A DNA stretch of 64,000 nucleotides from NCBI RefSeq assembly GCF_003473485.1, contig NC_053045.1, positions 36,120,494 through 36,184,493 of the forward strand, given 5' to 3'. The stretch is from Medicago truncatula. Taxonomy: Eukaryota > Streptophyta > Magnoliopsida > Fabales > Fabaceae. The translations under genes and the position numbers were made by a program. The notes under the pieces are model-generated. The model did no database searches and was not told the DNA's origin. It saw nothing but the letters and a program-made list of their open reading frames with translations. Below are positions 48,809 through 59,604 of this stretch, piece after piece; within the stretch, counting starts at the first letter, position 1; each line of letters begins with the position of its first letter.

Positions 48809-51604
48809 ATGATTGACTCAAATCCACCACTCTTGAACCATTATGGAGCACTTTTGAGAAATTCAGCTGAACCTCAAAAGGCTAAAAGTTCCAATGGTCA
48901 AGATAATACTGTGGTCGAATGTGAACTACCATTGATAGACCTTAATGGTCTTAAAAGTTGTAATGTAAGTGAAAGATTAGCTTGCACTGCAGCAATATGC
49001 AAAGCTGCATCAGAATGGGGATTTTTCCAAGTGATAAACCATGGTATAAACCCTGACTTACTAAGAAATATGAGGGAGGAGCAAATGAAGTTGTTTAGGG
49101 TACCCTTTGAGAAGAAGGTCACTTGTGGACTTCTAAACAATCCATATAGGTGGGGGACACCATCAGCTACTAGTTCAAATCACTTTTCATGGTCAGAAGC
49201 TTTCCACATTCCTCTCACCATGATTTCAGAAGCAGCTTGTTGGGGTGAATTTAATACTTTAAGGTATTATCTATCTCAGTATTACACTTTAGTTTTGACT
49301 TAGTTTACTTCATTGAAATATTTTAATAAAAATTCTACAACATGAAAACAGAACAATAACAAAGTCAAATGATGCAGAACAAAGACAGAGACATTTATTT
49401 GATGTAACTGATTTTGTCTTGGTGAGGAAGTCAGTCACCATCACCACCGTCTTTGGAGGTGTTATTTTCATTGTTTATTGTTTAGAAAACATATTTGTGC
49501 ACATTAGGTCCCTTCAGGTGATTGTTTAATCCCAGGATTGAATCCCATCGAAGCCACTTCACTTATACTGACATCATATCATAACCTGATTTATAGGCAT
49601 GGCACCAACCATGATATAAAACATATTGATTCGATTTTTTATTTCTTTCTGAAGAATATGATACTTGGCACTCCTAGACTTCCCTTAAACAGATAAACTC
49701 TATCGTCATTTGTCACTACTTTCCTTCTTTAATTTTTCACTAGACTCTAACGGTTTCTACGGTCACTTCACTCTATGGAGTTGCTGTAGAGGATCTGTGT
49801 CCTACAAGATAGGCACACACATCTTTTCGAACTACAAGGAACATTTTCCTTTTCTTTTTTTTTTTGTTAATTGGAGTATGAATTTATGATAGTATCAACT
49901 TTAGGATAACTTAACTAAAATAAGAACCAAGCTGAATAATTATCAACTTCTGGATGCCTAAAATGAAAATCAAGCTAAATAATTATGCAGTAATTGTCTC
50001 CTGTAGTGAGTTTGAGGATTAAGGTAAGACCAAGACATCTTGGTCATTAACAAGATAATGAACTAATATTTCAAGAACCCGTAATTTTTATGTATGTAAT
50101 GTAATACAGACAACTAACATTTTTCATTAACTGTCCTAATTACTTACTTCACACTGAAGAAATATCAAATTATTTGAATATGGACAAAATGACCACTTGT
50201 TAGTTTATTATAGATCTTGACAGGTTGGCTTCTAGAATTTATGCTCAGACAAGCACTGACTAGTCCTTCTGAGCAAAATGTAGTTGTCTCTAGAACCAAC
50301 CTGTTTCATTTGACAGAGGACAGTTATGTTGTGCATGCATGATTTCACCCTTAGAAAGAACAGCAAGTTAATTTGTTTCTAACCCTTTCTGCAGAGAAGC
50401 AATAAATGAGTTTGCAGCAGCTATGCTAGAAGTCTCTAGGCTACTGGCAGGAATTCTAGCAGAAAACTTGGGCCACCCAACAGATGCAGTTGAAAAACTC
50501 TGTGATGCCAGCACATGCTTTCTGAGATTGAATCACTATCCTTCTTGTCCAAAATCTAAGGAAGAAATTTTTGGATTAGTACCTCACACTGACAGTGATT
50601 TCCTCACAATCCTTTATCAAGATCAAGTTGGTGGACTCCAACTCATGAAAGATTCCAAATGGGTCGCTGTAAAACCAAATCCAGAGGCTCTTATTGTTAA
50701 CATTGGAGACCTTTTCCAGGTAAAAGTTGGTCTCAATGTTAATTGACAAATTAATTAGACATTATTGATAAAATTAAGTGACAATTAATTCACCATGAAT
50801 GTATCATTTCTAACATCTACAACCACTAATGGAGGAAGTAAATTGTAGTGCTAAAAATAATATGATGCATGCAGCATGCCAACCTTCAAAGGAATCTATT
50901 TAAACTATTCATAAGAAAATGAATATATTTAAACCAACGACCAATATGATGCATGCATTATGCCATTATTTTTCCAAAGGAATGTGTTTTGCATGCAAAT
51001 GAGACAACGAAACAAGATTCCATCCTTATAAGTCAATAAAGTGGTTATTTGTAGCATCCTTCAACTAGAACTATGGTTCTTTTCATTGACTACAAATGTC
51101 AAAAGTCAGCCCCCTTTTACAGTCATTAGCATTACAAAAATGATTAGTAAAGTGATGATCAAAGTGACTGCAGCAGCATTCAATTATTGACTCAACCACA
51201 TAATCAGAGATGCATGTATCATCACATCATTTTGTACTAAAAAATCCTTTGACTACAGAAATAATTTAAAACTAGCCTGTTACGTTTACTAAATTACTAC
51301 CAATGGTTCATTCGCTAACAAGTTCTTTCCTTTTGGAAAATCACAGGCCTGGAGTAATGATGAGTACAAAAGCGTAGAGCACAAGGTCGTGGCAAATGAC
51401 AAAGTGGAAAGATACTCCATTGCATACTTCCTATGTCCTTCTTACACTACTATGATAAGTGGCTGCAAAGAACCTTCTACGTATAAGAATTTCACCTTTG
51501 GAGAATATCGACATCAAATTCAAGAAGATGTCAAGAAAATAGGACACAAAGTAGGACTGTCAAAATTTCTACGTAAAGACACATACACAACGACCATGGC
51601 TTAG
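48809..51604 (+). CDS. Gibberellin 2-oxidase, C20-GA2ox (GA2ox8-like)
   Basis: Three exons, 48809-49263, 50395-50719 and 51347-51604, give 345 residues. It is a soluble 2-oxoglutarate/Fe(II) dioxygenase. The N-terminal domain shows ASEWGFFQVINHGI and YRWGTPSATS, the latter seen in the GA2ox class that acts on C20 gibberellins. The core has FGLVPHTDSDFLTILYQDQ with Fe ligands His about 216 and Asp about 218, VEHKV with the third ligand His about 272, and RYS with the 2-oxoglutarate-binding Arg about 282. The class 2-beta-hydroxylates and so inactivates GA precursors. The sequence aligns by eye with Arabidopsis GA2OX8 over its whole length, including the QEDVKKIGHKVGLSKFL tail. Intact, with no missing key residue. 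Confidence 0.92.
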
Positions 51605-52343
51605 TTCAACTGGAGCAACTAATAGTTAACACTATGATATTCTTTATTTCTGAAGAAAGTTTTTTTCAGTTCAGATATAATATGTAAAAGTCACTCGGAT
51701 TATATGCAAGAGTAATGAGAATAAGAGATAAACAACAAAAAAGATGGGGTTTACAATGCACCCACTTAGCAGCACCAGAATTTAAAAGGCTTTTATCCCC
51801 CCTACCCCAGTGGAGCTTTCTCCTTTCCTTTTTTTACTACTATTGTGATTTTAGCTTCAATGGTAAAAAATACTGTTAAACAACGACCAAAGTACGTTCT
51901 ACCAAAGTACCAATTACTGATGATCACATAAGGTTCCTCAAAACAGGCAGATTTTTCATAAGATTCCCCAAAACAGGAATTTTCTTATACCAAAGGCCGG
52001 ACAAAATTCCGGTACCTGAAGGCCTGGTTGATTATGCTACGTAAGGACAGAGGAGGTAAGGCTGGTAGATATGAAGTAAAAATGCACAAAGAGAAGGAAG
52101 GAGAATAAGCTATCCTTCTAGAAAGTTACTATAAAGAACATGCATTTATCCAAACAAATACACCAAAACAAATGAGCTATCTAGTCCCTCTTCACGCACA
52201 TTAATGAAATCCGTGTAGAAACACAAGTGCTGAGCACCGTATAAAAAGGGTGTGAATGTGAAATCATTTCTAAGAAACATGGCCAAGATTTAAAAAACAC
52301 ATTCACATTTCATAAAATACTGTATGTTTATTATCCTTCATTC
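51605..52343. other. 3' flank of the GA 2-oxidase gene, no gene seen
   Basis: Contains a short direct repeat (ACAAAACAGG-like AAAACAGG at about 51940 and 51971) and no supportable gene. Confidence 0.4.
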
Positions 52344-52753
52344 TGATAGGGACTTGGGTACTATGGGTATCCAAGTCCCACATCGATTAGGGATGCTCAT
52401 TGGAGTATTTAACTAGTTCAATTCCGCCCCCTTGATAGTTAGCTTTTAAGGGACGGTTCGCCAAGTGCTTAGATACTTATCAATTGGTACTAGAGCTGGT
52501 TGTCGGCAGCTCGGAAAGGGCTACCTATGGATTGGCTGACCAGAAAGGCTGATTAAAGCGTCTTTGGGTGCCAACCGCTGGGATGTCGGCTCTTAGGGGC
52601 AGTGCTATGATAGGGACTTGGTTATCACGTGGTGCACAGAGTCCCACATCGTGTAGTACGGGATGCTTAGTGGAGTATTTGAGTGGCTTTGTTCTTCCCC
52701 CCCTGATAGCTAGCTTTCAAGGTAGGGCTCTCCAAGTGCTTAGATACTTATCA
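52344..52753 (+). mobile_element. TRIM retrotransposon (complete, 410 bp)
   Basis: Two direct LTRs of 139 bp (52344-52482) and 146 bp (52608-52753) each begin TGATAGGGACTTGG and end CTTAGATACTTATCA, with TG...CA borders. A primer-binding site TGGTACTAGAGC, close to the initiator-Met tRNA type (TGGTATCAGAGC), starts two bases after the left LTR. A perfect 5-bp duplication CATTC flanks the element (52339-52343, 52754-52758). The 125-bp interior has no coding capacity, so it must rely on another element for mobility. The LTRs differ at many positions, so the insertion is not recent. Confidence 0.93.
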
Positions 52754-52758
52754 CATTC

Positions 52759-53363
52759 ATCGTCATTATCAAAGACAAACTGAATCTCTCTAGATATCAT
52801 GGAGATACAGGACCTGAGATGTTAAGGTGATTTTTTCTTTCTCTTCTATTGATTATGCGATGAATCTTAAAAAAAAATAGCAATCTTTGATAAAGTTTTT
52901 CTATATGATACATCAATGAAATATCCCACCACTGTTGTGTAAAAGATGAGCATTCTCAAGCCTCCCTCCTAGCAATGCGGTGATTTACAACCAATTTTGT
53001 CATGTCAGAATTCAATCTACAAATAACTAACACATCAAGTATAGCAATTTTATTAAGGAACTTTGACCAACTAGGGTGAGATTGTAACTATCTACAATAA
53101 CTCCTTCAAATGCAGCAATTATTGTGTGTCATGCATAACTAATTCATTTTCTTGCCACGGCATGTACATTTTTGTTGATGAATCTACATATCTTACTCAA
53201 GAAAACAGCCACCTTGTCTTTCAAAGTGTTTTTCTTTGCTTTATCAAGGGGTCATTTCTCCAACAAGTTCATTTTGACTTTGTCTGGTAAACTTGACAAT
53301 GAACTTGTGAGTAATCTCTAAACTTTCTAAGACAAAGTTGCTCTTCTCCAGTTCTCCTCCTTC
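52759..53363. other. Spacer, no gene seen
   Basis: No coding sequence is supported. It includes the 3' flank of the minus-strand gene that ends at 53364. Confidence 0.35.
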
Positions 53364-54331
53364 TTAAAGGTTTCTCAATAATGGACCCAAGAACACGTCC
53401 AACATATCTTGAGCAGGATGGCCTATTTGAGATGTGCTTGTAGGGATTACGTCTCCAGTTGTTGGAGAAGAATTATATAAAGCTTCCCTTACCGAACTAG
53501 ACGGTTTTTTGTTCTCACGAAGGGAATCAAGCGTTGTTCCTGCTTCAGCTGTGGCCGGAAACTGCCATTTTGGCTCACACTGTCTACTTGATGTTTCTTG
53601 CAGTTCTTTGTCCTCACAATCTTTGACATACTGCACACATACGACAAAATTGTTCAAGCGGTTATAGAGAGAAATTAAAATATCCATCACATCAACCATT
53701 GTCTTGGGAAGCAATATTTTAAATTCAATAGATCATATGATAATATAATGTATGATGATACAAAGAAATGCTAGTGACAAACATTTCTATTCAGCTTACA
53801 CAAGCAAAGTAAGCTACCACGGACGCTTGAATTATCAGCTTATCAGAAAAAGAAAATTACCTGTTCTGCAATGGCCATCAAATCTTCAACTGTCAACTCC
53901 ATATCATAGTCACTGGACAATTGAACTGGACATACATCATCACTGCCACCACGGCTAAGATCCTCTAAATTTCCGCGTTTCTTTATAGAACATCTAGGAG
54001 CTCTATCCTTCGATTTGATAGCTTTTTTCTTCTTCTTTTCATTAACATCACCATCACCCTCACCCATTTCATTTTGTTGGTCTAATTTTTTTTTTCCCTT
54101 AACCTCGCCTTTTGCACTAGAATTCGACTTCCTCTTTATCGTTTCCTTCTTGCGATCAATTTTCTTCACATCTGCTGCAACAACATTGCCGGAGTCACTT
54201 TCATGGCTTGCATCGACCTTCGGCATCATGGATGATGGACCATAAGCGATGCCATCAATGACGCGGACACCAACTGGCTTTTTCATCCATGATGGCAACT
54301 GGCGTTTTCTTCCCTCAACACAATTATTCAT
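53364..54331 (-). CDS. Unknown basic, Lys-rich protein with conserved-looking ends
   Basis: Two coding exons on the minus strand, 54331-53861 and 53630-53364, join in phase 0 (AEQ|YVKD) to give 245 residues. I do not recognise the family. Features: an N-terminal GRKRQLPSWMKKPVG, a long Lys/Glu/Asp-rich disordered middle (DRKKETIKRKSNSS, NEKKKKKAIKSKDR) likely giving nuclear localisation, a short acidic helix (DYDMELTVEDLMAIAEQYVKD), and a C-terminal PAQDMLDVFLGPLL helix. A 5' UTR intron is likely (donor CTAG|GTATGAA near 54531, acceptor AATAG near 54334), which is why I start at the ATG at 54331 rather than the in-frame one at 54346. Nothing indicates an enzyme. Confidence 0.7.
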
Positions 54332-54644
54332 TCCTATTGATAACATCAATCAAATTAAAGTTAAGTTATACTCTCAAGTGGAATCATGAAAACAGATAAC
54401 AATAATGGTTTTAAAGGATTTAATTGGGGTTAAAATTAGGGTTTAAGAGAACAGGGTTAAATTGGTGAAAAGTGAAAGCGAATTCTAAATTAGCATAAAG
54501 AGATTGAGAAAATGGAAATTTGGATTCATACCTAGAATTACTGGGGTGCAATTCAACACGTAATTCAAATTCAGGGTTGAATTTGAATATGAATGATAGG
54601 GAGTTTATAAGGGCAAAGAAGTGTTAATTACTTAATTGAAATTA
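54332..54644. other. Leader of the minus-strand unknown gene
   Basis: Holds the proposed 5' UTR intron and a first non-coding exon near 54532-54600. No separate gene. Confidence 0.35.
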
Positions 54645-55126
54645 GGCTTAATTGCACTTTTCCCCCCTATAATTTGCCAATTGTGCGATTTTGCACCCCA
54701 TAGTTTTAAACGAGCGATTTTGCCCCCTATAGTTTTCCCCCTTTCTGATTTTATGGTCCCCATGACATTTAATGCTGATGTGTCTGTTTTTTATCAATTA
54801 ATATGTGCCACGTGTGTAATTTTATTTTTTTAAAAAAATAAAAAAAATGGTATTTTTCAGATTTTGAGAGAAGGAGGCACGTGACCAACAATAGAATTTA
54901 GTGCTGAAAATCTGAAAAATACCATTTTTTTTATTTTTTAAAAAATGGAATTACACACGTGGCACACATTAATTGATAAAAAAACAGACACATCATCACT
55001 AAATGTCATGGGGACCATAAAATCAGAAAGGGGGAAAACTATAGGGGGCAAAATCGCTCGTTTAAAACTATGGGGTGCAAAATCGCACAATTGGCAAACT
55101 ATAGGGGGGAAAAGTGCAATTAAGCC
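54645..55126. mobile_element. Mutator-like foldback MITE with perfect 9-bp duplication
   Basis: 482 bp, ends GGCTTAATTGCACTTTTCCC and GGGAAAAGTGCAATTAAGCC. Arms of about 220 bp each are near-perfect complements and surround a loop of about 40 bases at 54866-54905. TTGAAATTA is duplicated exactly (54636-54644, 55127-55135). The arms contain CCACGTGTGTAATTTTATTT-type sequence with CACGTG boxes. No coding capacity. It shares its end sequence with 16971-17413 and 47566-47717. Confidence 0.93.
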
Positions 55127-55259
55127 TTGAAATTATTAGAGTTAAAATGACTAACTTACCCTCTTCAGCCGTTCCTGTGTAATCTCTTTATGTGATCTCT
55201 TTATGTGTCCTGTTGTATGCGTCTCTAACTAGTTAGCTTAAATAGAAAGATGGCTAAAA

Positions 55260-55590
55260 AATGATTTTAAGTTACTTCTTGTTTTGGTTTTAATCCCTAT
55301 AATTTTTTGTTTTGTTTTGTAGTTTTTTTGTCCCTACAAAATATTTTATTTTCGAAAATTCAGGACTATTTTCTAAAACAAAATATTTTGTAGGGATTAT
55401 TTTTCTACAAAAATGGGTTCAGTCATCATGTGTCACGTGTACAAATCATCATAAAAGTGGAGGTCATAGACCAAAACCAAAACGAGACATACTTGCAGGG
55501 ACCAAAAACTACAAAAAAAAATTGTAGGGACTAAAACAAAGACGAGACATATTTGTAGAGACTAAAACCATATTTTAACCTTGAAAGATA
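55260..55590. repeat. Degenerate GTCCCTACAAA-type foldback
   Basis: Left GTCCCTACAAAATATTTTAT and CAAAATATTTTGTAGGGA form an inner hairpin at about 55331-55398. Outer GGTTTTAATCCCTA (55285) pairs loosely with TAGAGACTAAAACC (55556). Right-hand repeats of GGGACCAAAAACTAC and GGGACTAAAAC follow. No target duplication resolved. Confidence 0.5.
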
Positions 55591-56046
55591 TACATGATGA
55601 ATGATAAATGTGATTAAATAGATATAAATATACATGATGAATGGTAGTTCCAAATATGCCGATCGTCAGTTCGTGCTTTAAGAAGCCAAAAATTTAGTAC
55701 CAAAGGTGTATTTGATATAAGGTAAGAAATTACATTCCTTGAAATGATAATGGTATTCCCGTGAATAATATTTTCAGGAATAACATTTGTATTCATGTGT
55801 TCAGTAAAATTTAGATTTTTCGAGAATGATTTAGAAATTTATATAATTAAAAAATAAAATGCAAATAAATACGAGTGGTAGTGAGAAATTATAACTAAAG
55901 AAATCGTGCGTAAATAATATTACAAATTTTTGAAACACACACATTATAAATATAACTAAGCAATTAGACGCAAGTGTTTAATGAGTTCACCAAAGACGAA
56001 TTGTTCAAAAAAAAAAAAACTCGAATTTATTTCTTTATAATAATTT

Positions 56047-56462
56047 GGGTTAAATATGTTTTTGGTCCCTATAAATATACCAACTTTTCATTTTAGTCCC
56101 TCTAAAATTTTCCTTCAACTTTCAATCCTCAAAAAACTTTCCATCTTCACTTTTGGTCCCTCTTTTAAAGTAAACTCATATGTAGAATTCATATTTTTGA
56201 ATGAAAGTATGCAGAAAAATTTATAATATTATAAGAATCTCTCAAAAAATAAAAACAGAATTTTTTAACAAAACATGAATTTAATATGAATTTTTATATT
56301 TTTTATGATTAAAAATTCATATTAAATTTATGTTTTGTTGAAAACTTTTAATATTTTTGGGACACATTTCTGCACAATTTCATTAAGAAAAAAAAAAACT
56401 AAAAGTTAGAAGAACTAAAACGAAAAATTGGTATATTTATAGGGATAAAAACATATTTAACC
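56047..56462. mobile_element. Mutator-like MITE just upstream of the PPR gene
   Basis: The ends GGGTTAAATATGTTTTTGGT and ATAAAAACATATTTAACC are inverted for about 45 bases, up to the paired TATAAATATACCAA / TTGGTATATTTATA. The flanks TAATAATTT and TAGTAATTC match at 7 of 9, so a 9-bp duplication is only suggested. Its right edge is 128 bases before the PPR start codon, so it may overlap the promoter. Confidence 0.7.
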
Positions 56463-56590
56463 TAGTAATTCAATAATCTCTTACCCGCAGAGGTTAACAC
56501 CATCAAAACCCGTAAAGATCCGCACAATCAAAACACACTCTAAAAATTCAATCTTTTCCTTTGCCGCGCGCGCGACCAGCAAACAATGCT

Positions 56591-58411
56591 ATGCAAGTTT
56601 TAGTTTATCTGCGCAATGCAATTGCATCCCTTTCAAAGAACCATCAAAACCTGAAACAATGGAATCAAATTCAATCCACGATCATCACCTCCGGTCTCTA
56701 CACACTCCAAGACGCCATTTTCGTCGCCAAACTCATCCAATGCGCACCACTCTCTCAACCTCAAACTTCATCTCTTCGCCTTCTCCTCAACACAATCCAC
56801 ACTCCCAACACTCGTCTCTTCAACAAACTCATAACATCTTTCCCTAAAACAACACTTCTTTCTTATGCCAAAATGCATGAAATGGGTGTTCAACCAGATA
56901 AACACACGTTCCCTTTGCTTTTAAAGATTTTTTCAAAGAATGGTGTGCCGAATGATCATCTCCCTTTTATGGTGTATGCTCAAGTTTTTAAACTTGGGTT
57001 TGATCATGATTGTTTTGTTTGTAATGGTTTCATTTCTGCTTTTGGGTGTTCTGGGTTTATGAAAAATGCGTGTAAAGTGTTTGATGAAAGTCCTGAAAGG
57101 GATATTGTTGCTTGGACGGCTTTGATTAATGGGTTTGTTAAAAATGGTGTTCCTGGTGAGGCGCTTAGGTGTTTTGTGGAGATGAGATTGAAGGGTGTTG
57201 TGATTGATGGTTTTACCGTTGCCAGTGTTTTACGTGCGGCTGCCTTGGTGGGCGATTATTGTTTTGGAAAGCGTGTTCATGGGTTTTATGTGGAAACTGG
57301 GAGAGTGGTTTTGGATGGTTCTGTTTATTGTGCTCTTGTGGATATGTACTTCAAGTGTGGTTATTGTGAAGATGCGTGCAAAGTGTTTGATGAAATGCCT
57401 TACAGAGACGTGGTTGCTTGGACTGTGGTTGTGGCTGGTTTTGTGCAATGTAAAAAGTACCAAGATGCACTTAGTTTTTTCCGGAGAATGCTGTTAGATA
57501 ATGTTGTGCCGAATGAATTTACACTGACTAGTGTTCTTAGTGCTTGTGCTCATGTGGGGGCTTTGGATCAAGGAAGGTTGGTGCATCGATACATGGAGCA
57601 TAATGATTGTAATTTGAACGCAGTGCTAGGGACGTCATTGGTAGATATGTATGCAAAATGCGGGTGCGTTGACAAAGCTTTGATGGTATTTGAAAACTTG
57701 CAAGTCAAGAACGTGCACACTTGGACGGCAATGATTAATGGGTTGGCTGTGCATGGGGATGCCTTAGGAGCATTGAATATCTTTTCACGCATGTTGGAAA
57801 GCGGTCTTCGACCTAATGACGTTACCTTCCTTGGTGTTCTTGGTGCATGTTCTCATGGAGGTTTTGTAGATGAGGGGAAAAAGTTATTTGAAATGATGAG
57901 ACATACTTATCATTTAAAGCCAAACATGGAGCATTATGGATGCATGGTTGATCTCCTTGGTCGAGCAGGATGTTTGGAAGATGCAAAACAAATTATTGAT
58001 AATATGCCAATGAAGCCTAGCCCTGGTGTCTTGGGAGCTTTATTAGGTGCCTGCGTGAGCCACAAAGATTTCGTAATGGGCGAACATATAGGGAACATTC
58101 TGGTTAATCTACAGCAGAACCACAACACTGGATATGCACTTCTGGCAAACTTGTATTCAACGTGTCAAAACTGGGAAGCAGTAGCGCGTGTCAGGAAGCT
58201 CATGAAAGGAACGCAGGTTGAAAAGACTCCAGGTTATAGTTGGATAGAAGTGGCCGGCTCAATGCACGAGTTTAAAGCATTTGATCATTCACATAGCGAA
58301 TTTTCATGTGTTTATTTGATGTTGGAGAATTTAATATTGCAAATGAAAATGGTCGATCAAGCTCAATGGAACGAAGGCTTTGACCTTGTATCCAGCACTG
58401 ATGTGGGTTAA
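56591..58411 (+). CDS. PLS-class pentatricopeptide repeat protein with E domain
   Basis: A single exon of 606 residues. PPR units alternate P, L and S types (for example DIVAWTALINGFVKNG, NEFTLTSVLSACAHVGALDQG, NVHTWTAMINGLAVHG, NDVTFLGVLGACSHGGFVDEG). The tail LMKGTQVEKTPGYSWIEVAGSMHEFKAFDHSHS is an E/E+-type domain, with no DYW deaminase following. Such proteins bind organelle transcripts, often for C-to-U editing with a partner deaminase, in chloroplasts or mitochondria. The basic N-terminus could be a transit peptide. Overall it resembles Arabidopsis At1g50270 (recalled). The start is the ATG at 56591; an out-of-frame ATG at 56586 opens a five-codon upstream ORF that overlaps it. A donor GTAAGT at 58557 hints at a 3' UTR intron. 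Confidence 0.92.
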   Translation: MQVLVYLRNAIASLSKNHQNLKQWNQIQSTIITSGLYTLQDAIFVAKLIQCAPLSQPQTSSLRLLLNTIHTPNTRLFNKLITSFPKTTLLSYAKMHEMGVQPDKHTFPLLLKIFSKNGVPNDHLPFMVYAQVFKLGFDHDCFVCNGFISAFGCSGFMKNACKVFDESPERDIVAWTALINGFVKNGVPGEALRCFVEMRLKGVVIDGFTVASVLRAAALVGDYCFGKRVHGFYVETGRVVLDGSVYCALVDMYFKCGYCEDACKVFDEMPYRDVVAWTVVVAGFVQCKKYQDALSFFRRMLLDNVVPNEFTLTSVLSACAHVGALDQGRLVHRYMEHNDCNLNAVLGTSLVDMYAKCGCVDKALMVFENLQVKNVHTWTAMINGLAVHGDALGALNIFSRMLESGLRPNDVTFLGVLGACSHGGFVDEGKKLFEMMRHTYHLKPNMEHYGCMVDLLGRAGCLEDAKQIIDNMPMKPSPGVLGALLGACVSHKDFVMGEHIGNILVNLQQNHNTGYALLANLYSTCQNWEAVARVRKLMKGTQVEKTPGYSWIEVAGSMHEFKAFDHSHSEFSCVYLMLENLILQMKMVDQAQWNEGFDLVSSTDVG

Positions 58412-59356
58412 GACTTGAGAATACCACAATGTCTTGAGTGATTTAATATTACAGCTCTCAATGCGTGATTTGGTTAGCTGTGAAAGAGCGATGAATTCAA
58501 TAAACAATTGGACAGGAGAGCATGAAGCATGCGGATGGCTTCATGAACTGGAAAGGTAAGTTACTTAGTTTCTAACGATTAAACAGCTTTGCATTACTAT
58601 GTATTTAAACTAGTTGTTACATCTGAGCAGTTGTCCCAATTTTGCATGCACAGTTAAAAGCAATATAATGATTAATCCACATTAAGTGTCCCTGATCATT
58701 TGCATAGCCTCTAGGGGAAGAAAAATCTAGAGATTTTGAAGCCAGAAATCATTAACCTAAACACCCTTAATACCCAAGGAAGTTAAAATTAAATGTTTTG
58801 GTGTGAAACCTGTGTATTCTTTTTTTCATCAAGTCAAACTAGAGCAAAATTATGTTTCACCAAATACTTCTTCACCCTTTCTTGAGTATTGATTCCAAGA
58901 ATATCATTGACATGCTTTATTAATTATCACAGTTCAAGTATTTCTTCCATTTTTTGCTGTGGAAATAATCTTTGTTTCTGACTTTTCTTTCCCATTGTTG
59001 TTGGTGTGTGTTTCTGTGTGCATCATGTTGATTTCAGCATATTAGAATGATTGGTTGTTTCAAAAAGGCTATGTTCCTGTCTGTCTCCTCGATTTCTAAG
59101 ATAAAACGCGGCACATGACAACTAAGAGCTCTGTAATTATGTCCTGTTGAATAGTGTTAGAAGATACGAGTATATCTTATATCTTAAAATATTATCTTGG
59201 AGTATCCTAGATTGTACTCTGAAACATGGATACTTGTAAAACGATGAATCACCTACACAAGTACGTGTATGATACTTGTCCGGTACACCATTTTCTCTCA
59301 TTATTTGTTGCAAGTGAAGTTTCTGGCTTTCTCATGTATTCATATAATATATAAGA
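58412..59356. other. 3' flank of the PPR gene, no gene seen
   Basis: Likely 3' UTR with a possible intron start at 58557. A repeat-derived segment with GATACGAGTATATC / GATACTTG motifs lies at 59160-59285. Confidence 0.35.
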
Positions 59357-59604
59357 GTGAAGACCCAAATTGGTCCTTAATAATTTTCTCACAGGCCAAT
59401 TCAGTCCGAACATAAAATAATACCAAACTAGTCCTTGCCCTTTTCAAACTGTAGGCAAATTAGTCCCTCTGTTTTAATGAGTCGGGGACTAATTGTCCTC
59501 CATATCAAAAGTGTCAGGGACTTATTTGGGTGTTTTTTTTTTTGTAAGGGACTAATTTGGACTGCGAGAAAATTGTGAGGGACCAAATTGGGTCTTTACT
59601 CGTA
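59357..59604. mobile_element. MITE with GAAGACCCAAATTGGTCC ends
   Basis: Left GAGTGAAGACCCAAATTGGT and right ACCAAATTGGGTCTTTACTC are inverted. Inner GTCCCTCTGTTTTAATGAGT and GGGACTAATT steps resemble the other GTCCC-type foldbacks in the window. Target duplication not clear. Confidence 0.7.

Noticed and set aside
54015..54245. Plus-strand 76-codon Phe/Ser-rich frame
   Set aside because: Antisense of the Lys-rich exon of the minus-strand gene at 53861-54331.
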